From: Apoderus coryli
Lineage: Eukaryota; Arthropoda; Insecta; Coleoptera; Attelabidae
Direction: 5' to 3'
NCBI GenBank assembly: GCA_911728435.2
Contig: OU452211.1
Location: 11,824,428-11,888,427 of the forward strand
DNA: 64,000 nt
The notes under the pieces are model-generated. The model did not search any database. It saw only the letters and a program-made list of their open reading frames with translations, and was not told the origin of the DNA. Positions 53,736 through 64,000 of this stretch are shown piece after piece. The position numbers and the translations under genes were made by a program. Positions within the stretch are counted from its first letter, which is position 1. Every line of letters starts with the position of its first letter.

Positions 53736-55155
53736 AATAATAATAATAATAGCTTTATTGCCCAACAGATTTACAAAATCCCTTTACAGGATACAAAAAC
53801 TTTATTACATTCATATCTTAAATTCTAGATTTAATTTAAAAAAAAAAAAAACAAAATTTCAAAACAGCATGAACAACACGTTCTAATTTACTAACACTAT
53901 CAAAAAATATATCAAAACAGTGACTTAATTCAATAAATTTAACAGTCATTACATAGAGTGGGGATCTCAAGAGAACATTAGTCCTAGCACGCTCACATCT
54001 AAACAAACAATCGTGTCTAGTGGAAATTCTGGGAATATTAAAGTTTAGTTTTGAAAGAATATAAGACCAATCCACCTTGTTATGGAGAATATTATACAAA
54101 AACATTAAAGATGACAAAACACGACGAAGTTCAAGACTCTGCATTGAAAATCAAGCGAAAAGAAGTCCCTGAGCGTATCCTCGAGTTGGATAAGCGCCAT
54201 CCTGCTTCCAGACCAAATATTTCAAAAATCTACGTTGTATTTTTTCTAATGACTGCTTATGATATGAATAAAATGGGGACCAAATGATAGATCCATACTC
54301 TAATTTAGAGCGAACATAGGCAAAATAAAGGGCAATAAGAGCATCGACACTCACAAATCCCTTACAACTTCGCACTAAGAAGTCATACATACGACTTGCT
54401 TCCTGAATTCTGGTTTTAATGTGCTCATTAAATGTGAGTCTCGAATCGAACATCACTCCGAGGTCAGTAACCAAGTCTGATCGGGACAAACAAATGCCGA
54501 TCAGTGTATATAAATTAACAATGAATTTCTTCTTCCGAGAGTAAGTGACGTTTGTTTATGTCACACCAGTCGCACAAGTTATTAAGATCGCTCTGCAACG
54601 CCAAGCAATCCAACCTAGTTGTAATAGGTTTAAAAATTTTAAGATCATCAGCAAACAAAAGCTTTCCGGCCTGAATAGTTTCGACTAGGTCATTGATAAA
54701 TAAAAGAAAAAGCAGGGGACCCAAATTGGAGCCCTGCGGAACCCCTGATGTCATTGTACAGTCTTTGGATGTATGTCCGCTATAATAAACAAATTGACTG
54801 CGGCCACTCAAGTAAGACACTATTAGTCTAAGCAAGGCATTCGAGAACCCAAATTGATTTAACTTGTTACCCAACACACCGTGATCCATTCTGTCAAACG
54901 CCTTCGAAAAATCCGTGTATACCACATCCATTTGACCACCACAATCCAAGGTTTCCGATATCTCTTGTGTAATGTGTGTAAGATTGGTAATTGTAGATCT
55001 ATGATTCATAAATCCATATTGAAACACAGAGATATCGTTACACAAATTATTCTAAATACGCGCATATAAAATTGTTTCAAATATCTTTGAGAAATTCGAC
55101 AGAATAGACACAGGGCGATAATTGGTTATCTCACACTTATCTCCAGTGAGAGTTT
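53736..55155 (-). mobile_element. Frameshifted Jockey-like LINE, 3' half
   Basis: In minus-strand order: ITNYRPVSILSNFSKIFETI (55052-55140), then 55045-54515 with VVYTDFSKAFDRMDHG, SGVPQGSNLGPLLFLLFIND and LLFADDLKIF, then 54489-54151 with YFAYVRSKLEYGSIIWSPFY, then 54144-53836 with LELRRVLSSLMFLYNILHN. Three frame changes or stops separate these blocks. An (AAT)n tail at 53736-53752 marks the 3' end. The active-site box reads FADD. Same family style as the 49.7-kb copy; inactive. Confidence 0.85.
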
Positions 55156-55160
55156 TTATT

Positions 55161-55480
55161 TTTATTATTATTATTTTGTTTATTTCAAAACAACCTATGG
55201 TAGCCCCATAGGAACCGCTGTGCATCCTCCATGGGGTGACCCGGAACCCTAGGTTATCGACCAACCTAATTCAGAGAAAAAGGTGGCCAAGATCTTGAGC
55301 ACGACTCTGAATGTCTTGTCGTGGATTAACGCACAATTTTCAATCGATCTTGCACTTTGCTGACGTACAGGTATTATCTGATCATTTACTGATGGCTGAT
55401 GGACAAGCAAAGTGGACGATTATCGAGTACGTCATGCGCGTTCCTACTGGGAAACCCTTATAGCCTGTACTTTCTTCTTC
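55161..55480 (-). repeat. Unclassified retroelement 3' end nested against the LINE
   Basis: In minus orientation a GC-richer block (CTAGGGTTCCGGGTCACCCC, then GGTTCCTATGGGGCTACC) ends with GAAATAAACAAAATAATAATAA, a LINE-like tail, abutting the broken reverse transcriptase at 55.15 kb. I see no coding remnant, so the class is open. Confidence 0.4.
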
Positions 55481-55546
55481 ACGAAATTTAATAAAAGAAA
55501 CTCTAAAAGTTAGCTACAGAAACTATTTTTTATTTTGAATATCTAC

Positions 55547-55670
55547 AATATATCATTGATATAAACGTTAGAAAAAAGAGGACCCAAAATGGATCCTTGA
55601 GGAATAACAACAAATTGCAAAGACTTATAATAAACAAATTGAGATCTATTAGAGAGATATGAGTGACAAA
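55547..55670 (-). mobile_element. Reverse transcriptase fragment downstream of the ionotropic receptor
   Basis: Minus strand reads YLSNRSQFVYYKSLQFVVIP then QGSILGPLFSNVYINDIL, the block around the (V)PQGS box, before a stop. Only about 120 bp survive. It lies within 70 bp of the receptor's stop codon. Confidence 0.7.
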
Positions 55671-55738
55671 AAAATTATGAAAGTTTATTTAATTTTACAT
55701 TTTATATAATTCAATGAAAATGCTACCTAAGTAGTGTC

Positions 55739-57721
55739 TTATCGTACAGTAAAAATATTATGAACAAAATTCACAGATTTCTTAACAATACGCTCAAACT
55801 TTTTTCTAAAATATCTATGAACAATAATTTCAGCAAGAAATGTCAAAACTGACAAAACATATCCATACACCAACAGTAAAAAAATTGATTTTAAATTCGA
55901 AAATCGCAAAATGGTTTTGCGTTGTTCCTTGGCTATAGCCAAATCTTTACGAATGATTTTATAGTGACTTTGGAAGGTTTGCTTCCACTTCGCCATCAAA
56001 CCACTGTTAGAAAATAACAGGAGCAGCTTGTTTATTTGTTCATACAGCACAAAACCTTTACGCATAAGAAAACTAGCTGAAAACGATACAATAGGAGTTT
56101 CGTAACAATGAAGTAAATTGTTATTATCATCCTCCCGATATAAAGGAAACACGTACATCATATAAAGTTGTTCAATACAAATTGCTGCATTTTTTTCGTA
56201 AGCAACTTTGTTGAGACACGGTTTGTAGTTTCTACAATCATGCCAATTACTCCGGATAACTTGGCTGAGCTTTGTATCGTCATTAAAAAACCTTCTAGCA
56301 AACGTTGGAAAATATGTTGTTAAATTATATCGATAAATATCGACAGGACTGTCGTATTTCTCATAAGCTGATAAATCCTGTGCTAAGTAACTTGTTAAAT
56401 ATGTTTGGTATGAGGTGCTTAAACAAATGCTTACAATAAGTATCTGAGCGGTAATAATTCTTACCCATTTAGTTTTCGGCAAAACTCTCACAGTAAAACT
56501 ATTCAAGAACTTTACCACATTTACTAAAATTACTTCTAGCTTTCTGTAATCATCTACTTCATCCCTATCAATATTTCGGGTGATAAAATAAATAATAAGC
56601 GACGACGTAATAAGTAACAAAGCAATCACGAACCAAGTGTATTTCTCGATGACCCCAAGCAAGTTTGGGAGTCTGTTGGATAAAGTTGGAGATTTTGGAA
56701 CACACCAAACTAACGAATCATAAATGTATGGATATGTCGTATCAAAATAAAAATATTTCCGAACGGATAACAGATATTTCCCAACAGCTATATCAACTTT
56801 ATTACGGCGAAGGAGATTTAGTCCACCTGTAGCGCTACCATTATCAAAAACCTCTCCATCTTGCCGCGCCTTGTAATAAACTAAAGTCAAATTCAACTTC
56901 TTTTCAATCATTTGTAACAAATTTATTTCCAACCCATGATCTTTTTGTTTAAAATCTGCTGCTGTTGTATTAGCCATGTTAACAGCGTATGGTGGATAGT
57001 CAACATAACTGACCTTGACTGTACAATCTCTGAACGTATTTGGTACTTTATTTGTGAACCATGTGGTGTTCTTATCAAAAACTCCTTCGGAGCATCTATC
57101 AATAATTCGTATATGTGGTAGTTTATTTTTACAAACACGGTTTTCGAAAGGAAACGCTGCATATACGTTTAACATTGCAGGTGAGGCAGGATCAATAAGA
57201 ATCACTATCGCGTTTAAGACGTTCTTATCACTTAAAGCGTCAAAGATGTCTCTTGCTATGTCAAAAGCATCAGCAAAAACTGTTGATGAAACTATTAAAT
57301 ATTTGGAATGCGGATTTAATGACTTGAATTTTTCTAAACTGTTTAAATTATCTCTGATCTCACCTTTATGCCGTACATAGATAATGTAGTTACTAGATTT
57401 AAATATGAACTTTGAGTTGAAGTTAGTATCTTTCTCTTTGCGTAAATCTCGAACAATCCAGTCCCATTTGCTCAGCGGAGATATTGTTTTTTGTAATAAC
57501 CAATTTGACAACACCATGGTTTTGTCTGTAGCGTTATTATCTCTTAACGCCAGCGAGAGAATCAAAGTTTGATTTTCTGGTATGTAGTTTCGAATACCTT
57601 GAACCATACAGTGGGTAAGTGATATTTTCGATGAGTGTGATTGAAGTTGTAGGGACGATAATGTTTGTGGAAAGGAATTGACCACAATTTCAATGAAAAT
57701 AATCATATTTATTAACCGCAT
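55739..57721 (-). CDS. Divergent ionotropic receptor (IR family), single exon
   Basis: An uninterrupted 660-codon frame with its own ATG at 57721. Residues 1-20 form a signal peptide (MIIFIEIVV core). An N-terminal domain precedes the ligand-binding S1 lobe (about 233-345, starting CTVKVSYVDYPPYAV, with LEINLLQMIEKKLNLTL). Three membrane segments are visible: 362-381 (WFVIALLLITSSLIIYF), a pore/second region at about 421-446 (IITAQILIVSICLSTSYQTY) and 611-635 (SIFLLLVYGYVLSVLTFLAE). The S2 lobe lies at about 450-600. Insect IRs are variant ionotropic glutamate receptors used in taste, smell and other senses. Lack of introns, low conservation and this length fit the divergent, mostly gustatory group. 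I cannot name an orthologue. It appears intact although repeats surround it. Confidence 0.9.
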   Translation of the reverse strand: MRLINMIIFIEIVVNSFPQTLSSLQLQSHSSKISLTHCMVQGIRNYIPENQTLILSLALRDNNATDKTMVLSNWLLQKTISPLSKWDWIVRDLRKEKDTNFNSKFIFKSSNYIIYVRHKGEIRDNLNSLEKFKSLNPHSKYLIVSSTVFADAFDIARDIFDALSDKNVLNAIVILIDPASPAMLNVYAAFPFENRVCKNKLPHIRIIDRCSEGVFDKNTTWFTNKVPNTFRDCTVKVSYVDYPPYAVNMANTTAADFKQKDHGLEINLLQMIEKKLNLTLVYYKARQDGEVFDNGSATGGLNLLRRNKVDIAVGKYLLSVRKYFYFDTTYPYIYDSLVWCVPKSPTLSNRLPNLLGVIEKYTWFVIALLLITSSLIIYFITRNIDRDEVDDYRKLEVILVNVVKFLNSFTVRVLPKTKWVRIITAQILIVSICLSTSYQTYLTSYLAQDLSAYEKYDSPVDIYRYNLTTYFPTFARRFFNDDTKLSQVIRSNWHDCRNYKPCLNKVAYEKNAAICIEQLYMMYVFPLYREDDNNNLLHCYETPIVSFSASFLMRKGFVLYEQINKLLLLFSNSGLMAKWKQTFQSHYKIIRKDLAIAKEQRKTILRFSNLKSIFLLLVYGYVLSVLTFLAEIIVHRYFRKKFERIVKKSVNFVHNIFTVR

Positions 57722-58300
57722 TTTATATTGTTTTCTTTTTTAATATGTTTGTAGCTTTTTTATGGGCTGACTTCACGTAGCAAACTGTGTAAAGATAGAT
57801 GCGATGCGTTAAAAATATTGTGACTTTGAAAACATGCAAGCAAATATTTATGACATAACTGAAATGTGGTGGACAAGCTAATACGTTTTTACAGGACGGC
57901 AATAGTTGCAGTAGATTTTTTTTTATTGAAATAAAATTACAAATTTACATTCACTCACAGGAACGTTTTTAATTGGCAAAAACTAATTGATAGAAATTGC
58001 GTGGTTCCTTAGCTATCAAAGTAGCAAATCAGCATGCATCTCTTCCTTTTGAAACTGCCTTAGACCACCTATCTATCTGTCTTCATTTGCCTGTCGCAGT
58101 TTTTCAAATGCTTCCATTGCATTGTGTCCAATTCTGAAGCAAAACCAGATAACACAGCAAATTGCTGTCACTCATTTTCAGAGTGCACTAAAAATCCTTT
58201 CTTACAAAAAAATCCTTTCTTACAAAAAAATCGCAACAACCCTATCATTTTTTTTAAATCTTTCTTCTTCTTCTTCCGCTGCTATCCATTAATGGATGTT
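57722..58300. other. Upstream flank of the ionotropic receptor
   Basis: AT-rich. AATATAAAA lies immediately before the start codon, too close to act as a TATA box. CCTTTCTTACAAAAAAAT is repeated in tandem at 58195-58230. No other signal recognised. Confidence 0.35.
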
Positions 58301-58305
58301 TGCGA

Positions 58306-59725
58306 TCACTGGTGTGAATTAATTCTCCTGTGGTTCCTATTCCTGTCCAATGCTTGATGTTTCGGAGCCACTACATCCTTTTTCTGCCTACACCCCTTCT
58401 TCCTTCTATTTTTCCTTCTATTATTAATTGTAGGAAATGGTACCTTTCGTTGCGTATCACATACCCCAGATACGCTGTTTTCCTGCGCTTTATCGTGTCC
58501 AGCAATTCGCGTTCTCTTCCTATCGTCCTTAAAATTTCCTCGTTGGTATTTCTTGCTGTCCATGGGACTTTCAGGATTCTTCGATAGATCCACATTTCAA
58601 ATGCTTCTAGCCTATTCATTGTGCTAACCTTCACTGTCCAGCCTTCCATACCATACAACAGTACGGACCATACATAACACTTTGTGAATCTTATTCTGAG
58701 ATTGAGGTCAAAGTCGGAGTTCGTAAAGACGTTTTTGAATCTCCTGAATGAGCTCCTCGCTTTTTCTATCCTGTACCTGATTTCTGCATCTGAAGACCAG
58801 TCTTCACATATCCAAGTCCCCAGATAGTTAAACTTTTTAACTCGTTCTATGTCTTCACTATCGTATGTAAGTTCCGCATTCCGGAACTCATCCAATTTGC
58901 GGCTGATTACTAGGAATTTTGTCTTTTTTATGTTGATGTTGATTCCCATGCGTCGGCCGTGCATTCCAACTATGTCCAGGAGTCTTTGGAGGTCATTCAT
59001 ATTGTCTGCTATCAGGACTGTGTCGTATACCGTATATTGTTGATCCATGTGCCATTTACTTTGATGCCTAATTGTTGTCCTTCGAGAGCTTCCTGGAAGA
59101 TATTTTCAGAGTAAATGTTAAACAGAAGTGGGGAGAGGACACATCCCTGTCTTACACCTCTAAGGATTTTCTGTGGTTTCGTAACTTCGCTGTCAGATCT
59201 AACTGCCGCTGATTGGTTCCAGTACAAGCTTTCAATACAGCGTATGTCCTTTTGATCTATGTCAATTCGCCTCAGCATTTGAACGAGTTTGTGATGTTGC
59301 ACTCTATCAAATGCTTTTTCGTAATCTATGAAACACATCGCTACATCTTTTCTCTGATCATAACAGTTCTGAACCAACACTAGGGTTGCGACCAGTGCCT
59401 CTCTTGTACCGAGACCCCTTCTAAATCCGAATTGAGAGGATCCCACAGCGCTTTCGCATTTTGTGGAAATTCTGTAGTGAATGACCTTCAGAAACACTTT
59501 CAGAGTGTGGCTCATCAAGCTGATCAATCTGTGATCTTCACATCTTGTTGCGTTGCTCTTCTTTGGGAGTGGAATAAAAAGAGATGTAAGCCATTCGGTT
59601 GGGAATTTTCCTGTGTTGTAAATTTGGTTGAAAAGTCTTTGTAGCCTCTTAATACTTGTCGTTGTCTAGTAATTTGAGCAGTTCAACAGGCACTAAATCT
59701 TTACCAACTAAATTTGGTACGACTT
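58306..59725 (-). mobile_element. Broken RTE-like non-LTR reverse transcriptase
   Basis: From about 59725 downward: KDLVPVELLKLLD, frame change, RLFNQIYNTGKFPTEWLTSL, IPLPKKSNATRCEDHR, QFGFRRGLGTREAL, CFIDYEKAFDRVQHHKLVQM, LRGVRQGCVLSPLLFNIYSE. After a frame change near 59030 come TVLIADNMNDLQRLLDIVG, KKFNYLGTWICEDWSSDAEI, CYVWSVLLYGMEGWTV and the tail GRRGVGRKRM. The active-site box lies exactly at the frame break. The order and wording match RTE-clade elements. 3' end near an AAGAAGAAGAAAGA run. At least three frame breaks; inactive. Confidence 0.82.
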
Positions 59726-59759
59726 AGGCCTAAAACTGGTTCAGGCAGAAGTTGCAGAT

Positions 59760-60170
59760 TACATCTGGTTTACAGCATATGTGTGTTGAGTAATCCACAT
59801 TTGGCTGAACAGTACCTTCTGAAGCAATTCTCGAATCAGTTTTGGAAATACTAAAGTCATCACTTTGATACAGTCATCATCATTCCTCCTATAGTCCTTT
59901 CCAAAAATTCTAAATAATGCTTCTGCCTGGAGAATGGCCAAACAGTAGACCATGCGTGTAACAACACGAAATGACTCTACAAGAAACCTTAGGCATAACA
60001 AAAATTGAAGGTTGACATTCACATGATATAGAGCCACCATTAACGCTGATTCCAAGGAAACAATCAAAACGACCATCAAAACGTTGCTGGAATTTTTTAT
60101 ACAAAGACCTTTCCGCAAAGTTAAAACCATAATAATGAAAACCGTAGCAATAATTGACCTGAAGTTGAAG
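59760..60170 (-). other. Unexplained open frames
   Basis: Two overlapping minus-strand frames (59759-60130, 123 codons; 59910-60104, 64 codons). The shorter is cysteine-rich (SISCECQPSIF, SCRVISCCYTHG). I do not recognise a domain. It may be a decayed gene or repeat. Confidence 0.2.
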
Positions 60171-62095
60171 TTAGATCACCCTATTGCTAGGTCTATATAA
60201 ACCAAACATAGAATATCTGATATAGGAAGGACTTTATATAATTATTATCTGTTATATCAGACAATTTGTCATTTATAATTGGGTTATCATTTTCTTAGTA
60301 TTGTATCATTTGACACTAATGTAACCTAGTTGTTTTAGTTATAGCCAAATATTCTAAATTATGTGTTGGTTAAGTAAACCATTAAGGGAGCTGTGTATTT
60401 ATGTTTCATGCGTTACTTTAAGTTCACCGCACAAATTATGATTGGTATAATACGAGGTTTCTTTAAAAAGACAAGGCAAACACTATGCCGTGCCGGTACA
60501 ATAGTAGTAAACAAAGGCTTCGAAAATTTAATTTAGAACGTGACTATGGTCTTATAATCATCATCATAAAGCCGTATCAGCTAGGATCGTCAGTTTCTAA
60601 CAAGGTCCAAAGAAAACGTCGCCAATCCATTAGAGCTCTTGATGTGGTTAGGGTTTAAAGATTACAAGCCTCTCGCCTATCCTAAGACGATTTCCTTAAG
60701 TAAAATATCTTTGAATGAGCGAGTACATGTGGAGTACTCGTATTTAATAGTTAATTAGGTAAAAGTGCATGAAATTACAGCCCTTAAAGTGTCTGGTACC
60801 GATCTACACCTTCAAGTCAAATTTAATAGATTTAATTTAATAGTTGTTAAAGTAGAAGCCATAAAATAAAATAGAATGGTATATAGCGACGAGATATGGG
60901 ACAAGATAAAAATGTTAAATTAGTATTTACGGGTCGATGGATAGCGGCAATTTACTTATATGGAAAATAAAAAAGTTATTGAGATTTAAACTTAATATGC
61001 GAATTAGGTTTTACTATGTAATTTAATAATGGAATTTATTGATTAAGTTAATACCCATAATTAGTATTATAAGGGCAGTTTGAAAAGTCGGAGTGGATTA
61101 TCAAAGATTTCTTTACATTCAAAATGATTTATCTCGGTGTAGTTTTGTTATTAAAAAAAGTAGTAGTAAAGTGTTACTTTAAACTTCACAGCTATTTTAA
61201 GTTTTAGGTGAACCACATTATGTAACAGAACACAACAAGATTTTCTTGTTCTTACTGTGTTAACTGGACTGAGATCCACATACTACATTATTGCCTATAC
61301 CTTGATATGTGTAGAACCATATAGGTACGAAGAAATGGCTTAAAAAAATTGTTCTAGATTGCAGAAAACGGTTCAGTTTAATAGGCACTTGTATGTACAC
61401 ATATATAATATGTTAAACGGTCAAGAATGCTGAACTACGACTTCTTGTTATGCGATGGGTTTTCTATGGTAATTCACAAAATTCCGAAATGCCGGCTTTA
61501 TCAGACGCTATTTTCACTTCCTCACATCTACGATTCTATTTTAAACTTATTATACAGTATGTGCACAGGAAAAGGGTCAAAAAACTTTCTTATTTTTCAT
61601 AAAATCGAAAAAAGTTACTCTTGATCAAAAGTTTTGCTGGTTTTGGATTGGGAGCATGACAGTATACCTACTAACTAAATAAATGTTATTATATATTAAA
61701 TCACCTTGCTGCTTAGACTAAAATTAATATACAGGAAAAATAAAAATTCAGCCTCCACGAAATATTAATTTTCCTGAATAACGCTCACTCCACTTTCGAA
61801 TACAAAATTAATATAGCTTGATTAGAGTTTCTTAGACTGATTCTGTATAGAAACTGGGTTTGTTCGTTTTATAGCACGGTAAAATCTAATAGATCTGTTC
61901 GTTTTTTACCTGTATTCTTCTTTAGGAAACCGAAAAAAGATCTTCCTGATGCTGGCCTTGATTTGCAATTGTCCACACAACACAGCACTGGCATATTAAA
62001 ATTGTTTCTGTATGCTATTAACTAAACTAATCAAATAACAAAAAACAAATTAAAAAACGTTTTAAAATTAATTCCATATATATAATATAATATTA
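60171..62095. other. AT-rich stretch, nothing recognised
   Basis: Only short chance frames and no inverted or tandem structure that I can support. Confidence 0.35.
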
Positions 62096-63424
62096 TAAAA
62101 AGGGAAGTGAGAGTGACATTGAAAATTATAGACCTTTAGCGTTGTTAAGCGTTATTTCAAAGGTGTTTGAGAAGATTGTTTCTGTCAGAATTATGAATTT
62201 CCTGAGTCAGTGTAACATAATTACTACTTCTCAGCATGGTTTTAGGTCGGGACTTTCTACCGAGACTTGTGTGACTGAATATGACCAGCACGTGCATGAT
62301 CTCGCTGATGGAGGCAATTACGTTGTTTCGTTGTGTTTTGACCTGTCTAGAGCCTTTGATACTGTCGATGGAGATTTTCTGAGGAGCAAATTGTCCGATA
62401 TGGGAATTCGTGGTGCGGTCAATGGCTGGATTGCGTCATACTTGTCTGATCGGAGGATTAGTGTCAGGGTTGATTGGTCGGTCTCGGAATCTAAAAGTAT
62501 TAATGTGGGGGCACCACAAGAGAGCGTTTTGGGTCCGCTTCTATTTTTACTTTACGTAAACAATCTGCCCCTGCACATTCCATCTGCAAGGGCTTTTATG
62601 TATGCCGATAATACATCTCTGGTAGTCCACGACAAGGATCCGGAAGTACTGCGGCTAAAAATTCTATCCTTTATGCATATATTTAATTCTTGGTGCACTC
62701 AAAACAAACTGATGATCAATCATGATAAGACTGTTGTTCTGCAGTTTAGTAGGTATCGTACAGTGCTGAATTACGACTTAGTGTTTGAGGGCCATCGGCT
62801 GGAGTGGGCTACGTCTTCGAGGATTTTGGGAGTGACCTTGGATCGGCGGCTGCAATGGGCTGATCATTTGGAGTCTGTCAGTCGTAAACTGAACAGCCAG
62901 GCTTACGTGATTTACACTCTCAGAAGTCACATGAATACTGGCGCTCTACTTAATATTTATTACTCTTTCATGTATGCTACTATTGCCTACAACATTATCG
63001 TCTGGGGACGATCAAGTGACATATCCAGGGTGTTCATCATCCAAAAAAGAATTTTACGCACTATGTTTCGCCTGCCCTACAATTTCTCGTGAAGGGAGAC
63101 ATTTAGATGATGGCCTTTACTCACGGTTGCTTGTATATACTTGCTTAAAATCCTGACGTATATTTTTAAAAACATCTGCAGGTTTCGGCGTAATGGCTTC
63201 TTGCACGACTATGCGACTAGGGGCAGAGAGAGGATGCTTTTATCTAGGCCTCGGCATTAGTTTTTTAAAAAGTCACCAGATTACTCTGGACTACTTTATT
63301 TTAATATGTTGCCTGAATCTATTAGGAATTCGAGAAATATTCATCAATTTAGTAGAAATTTAAAGGAATTCCTTATACTACACTCTTTTTACAGTCTGAG
63401 CGAGTATGTTGAGCACTGCTCTTA
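62096..63424 (+). mobile_element. Non-LTR retrotransposon, 3' half, with a YADN active site
   Basis: Starts KKGSESDIENYRPLALLSVI and runs through SQHGFRSGLSTETC, SLCFDLSRAFDTVDGDFL, GAPQESVLGPLLFLLYVNNL and FMYADNTSLVVHD to the C-terminal domain. The long frame (62142-63092, 316 codons) ends at a stop after LRTMFRLPYNFS, and the last ~110 codons continue in another frame to about 63424 (RLRRNGFLH-type and YFNMLPESIRN blocks). The second active-site Asp is Asn and VPQGS reads APQES, so the enzyme is expected to be dead. Confidence 0.83.
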
Positions 63425-64000
63425 ATTGTGTTTTGACCTCTTGTGTGGTGACGAACTGTTGTTTTTGTTTGACTGTCTTATTCTGACGTTGTATGTTTAT
63501 GGTTTAATGTACATATAGGGGAAAGGGGGGCACATTCAACCATTTTGTAAGTTTTGTTGAATAAAAAACTCCCAGTAAGGATTTTTATGTTATACTTATT
63601 AGTATAATGTTAAGTGTGGTTTTAGCTACCTTTTTTGTAAAAAAAGTTTAATTTTAAAACATTTTATAAAGTTAAAACCAAGGTTTAAATAAAACTTTAC
63701 AAACGGTTGAAAGTGCCCCCCCCGGTGGGGTAGATCCAACCATCACAAGGGGAAGTTTAAACCATAACAAGCATTTGTAAAAAAAAACTTCTTTTTGCCT
63801 ATAACTTTTATTTGTGAGTTTTTAACATTGCTGATGATGTTAAATGAAGACTAAACGTATGGAGAGAAGAAGGTCTAGCTGTTTTAGCTGTGTTTGGTTT
63901 GGGTAACTCTAACCTTAGATCATCCGCTCAGCTGTAGCTATGTCATCGACTGCCGGATAAAAAAACTGAAAGCTAGGTCTTTTACGTCGTAAATATTTAA
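63425..64000. other. Terminal stretch with G-rich and C-rich motifs
   Basis: GGGGAAAGGGGGGCAC with ATTCAACCAT (about 63519-63543) and GTGCCCCCCCC, then GGTGGGGTAGATCCAACCAT (about 63712-63742), look like related motifs in direct and inverted arrangement, perhaps transposon subterminal repeats. No coding sequence seen. Confidence 0.3.

Noticed and set aside
59760..60130. Cysteine-rich frame, considered as a secreted protein or inhibitor
   Set aside because: No signal peptide in the cysteine-rich frame and no known spacing of cysteines; kept only as an unexplained region.

Overview
This is a eukaryotic, AT-rich, intron-containing window, almost certainly from an insect. The reasons are an Osiris-family gene (an insect-restricted family), an insect-type ionotropic receptor, a Pde11 orthologue that follows the fly protein down to its C-terminal CaaX box, and a mobile-element load (BEL/Pao, errantivirus, Penelope-like, Transib-like, piggyBac, Tc1/mariner, several non-LTR clades) usual for large insect genomes. 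A beetle is plausible, but that is inference. I see no prokaryotic operons, CRISPR arrays or rRNA genes.

Host genes. (1) 5521-8048, plus strand: a three-exon Osiris gene (DUF1676). (2) 10529-11206, plus strand: a three-exon Golgin-7/Erf4-type palmitoyltransferase subunit (GOLGA7). (3) 14862-42690, minus strand: a dual GAF-domain cyclic-nucleotide phosphodiesterase, Pde11. I could place 17 coding exons with matching phases, giving 904 codons plus stop. It runs from a 50-bp GC-rich first coding exon to a short last exon that encodes a Cys-Cys-Leu-Leu CaaX end. (4) 55739-57721, minus strand: an intronless 660-residue divergent ionotropic receptor. The three spliced genes have unrelated roles (cuticle or secretory pathway, protein palmitoylation, cAMP/cGMP breakdown), so there is no functional cluster.

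Mobile DNA. 0-5 kb holds relics of a non-LTR element, a piggyBac-like element with conserved transposase pieces, a hammerhead-like Penelope end and a MITE-like repeat. The introns of Pde11 are the main landing ground: a 2.1-kb Transib-like element whose ends look like RAG recombination signals (16621-18756); a tRNA-headed SINE-like stretch (21.6-22.0 kb); a nearly intact BEL/Pao retrotransposon with apparently identical 490-bp LTRs and a perfect 5-bp target duplication (24689-31330); an errantivirus with an internal deletion joining gag to env (31449-33340); a short LINE insertion with a perfect 15-bp target duplication (34810-35201); a near-perfect 731-bp inverted repeat made of two Penelope-like GIY-YIG ends (37182-38671); a LINE 3' end; and a degenerate ~130-bp tandem repeat (41.6-42.4 kb).

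42.8-64 kb is mostly repeats around the ionotropic receptor: a mariner relic, a Tc1/mariner-superfamily element with long inverted ends (47129-48188), five or more broken non-LTR reverse transcriptases of at least two or three clades, and long AT-rich stretches where I see nothing. Bases 1-274 hold nothing I recognise.
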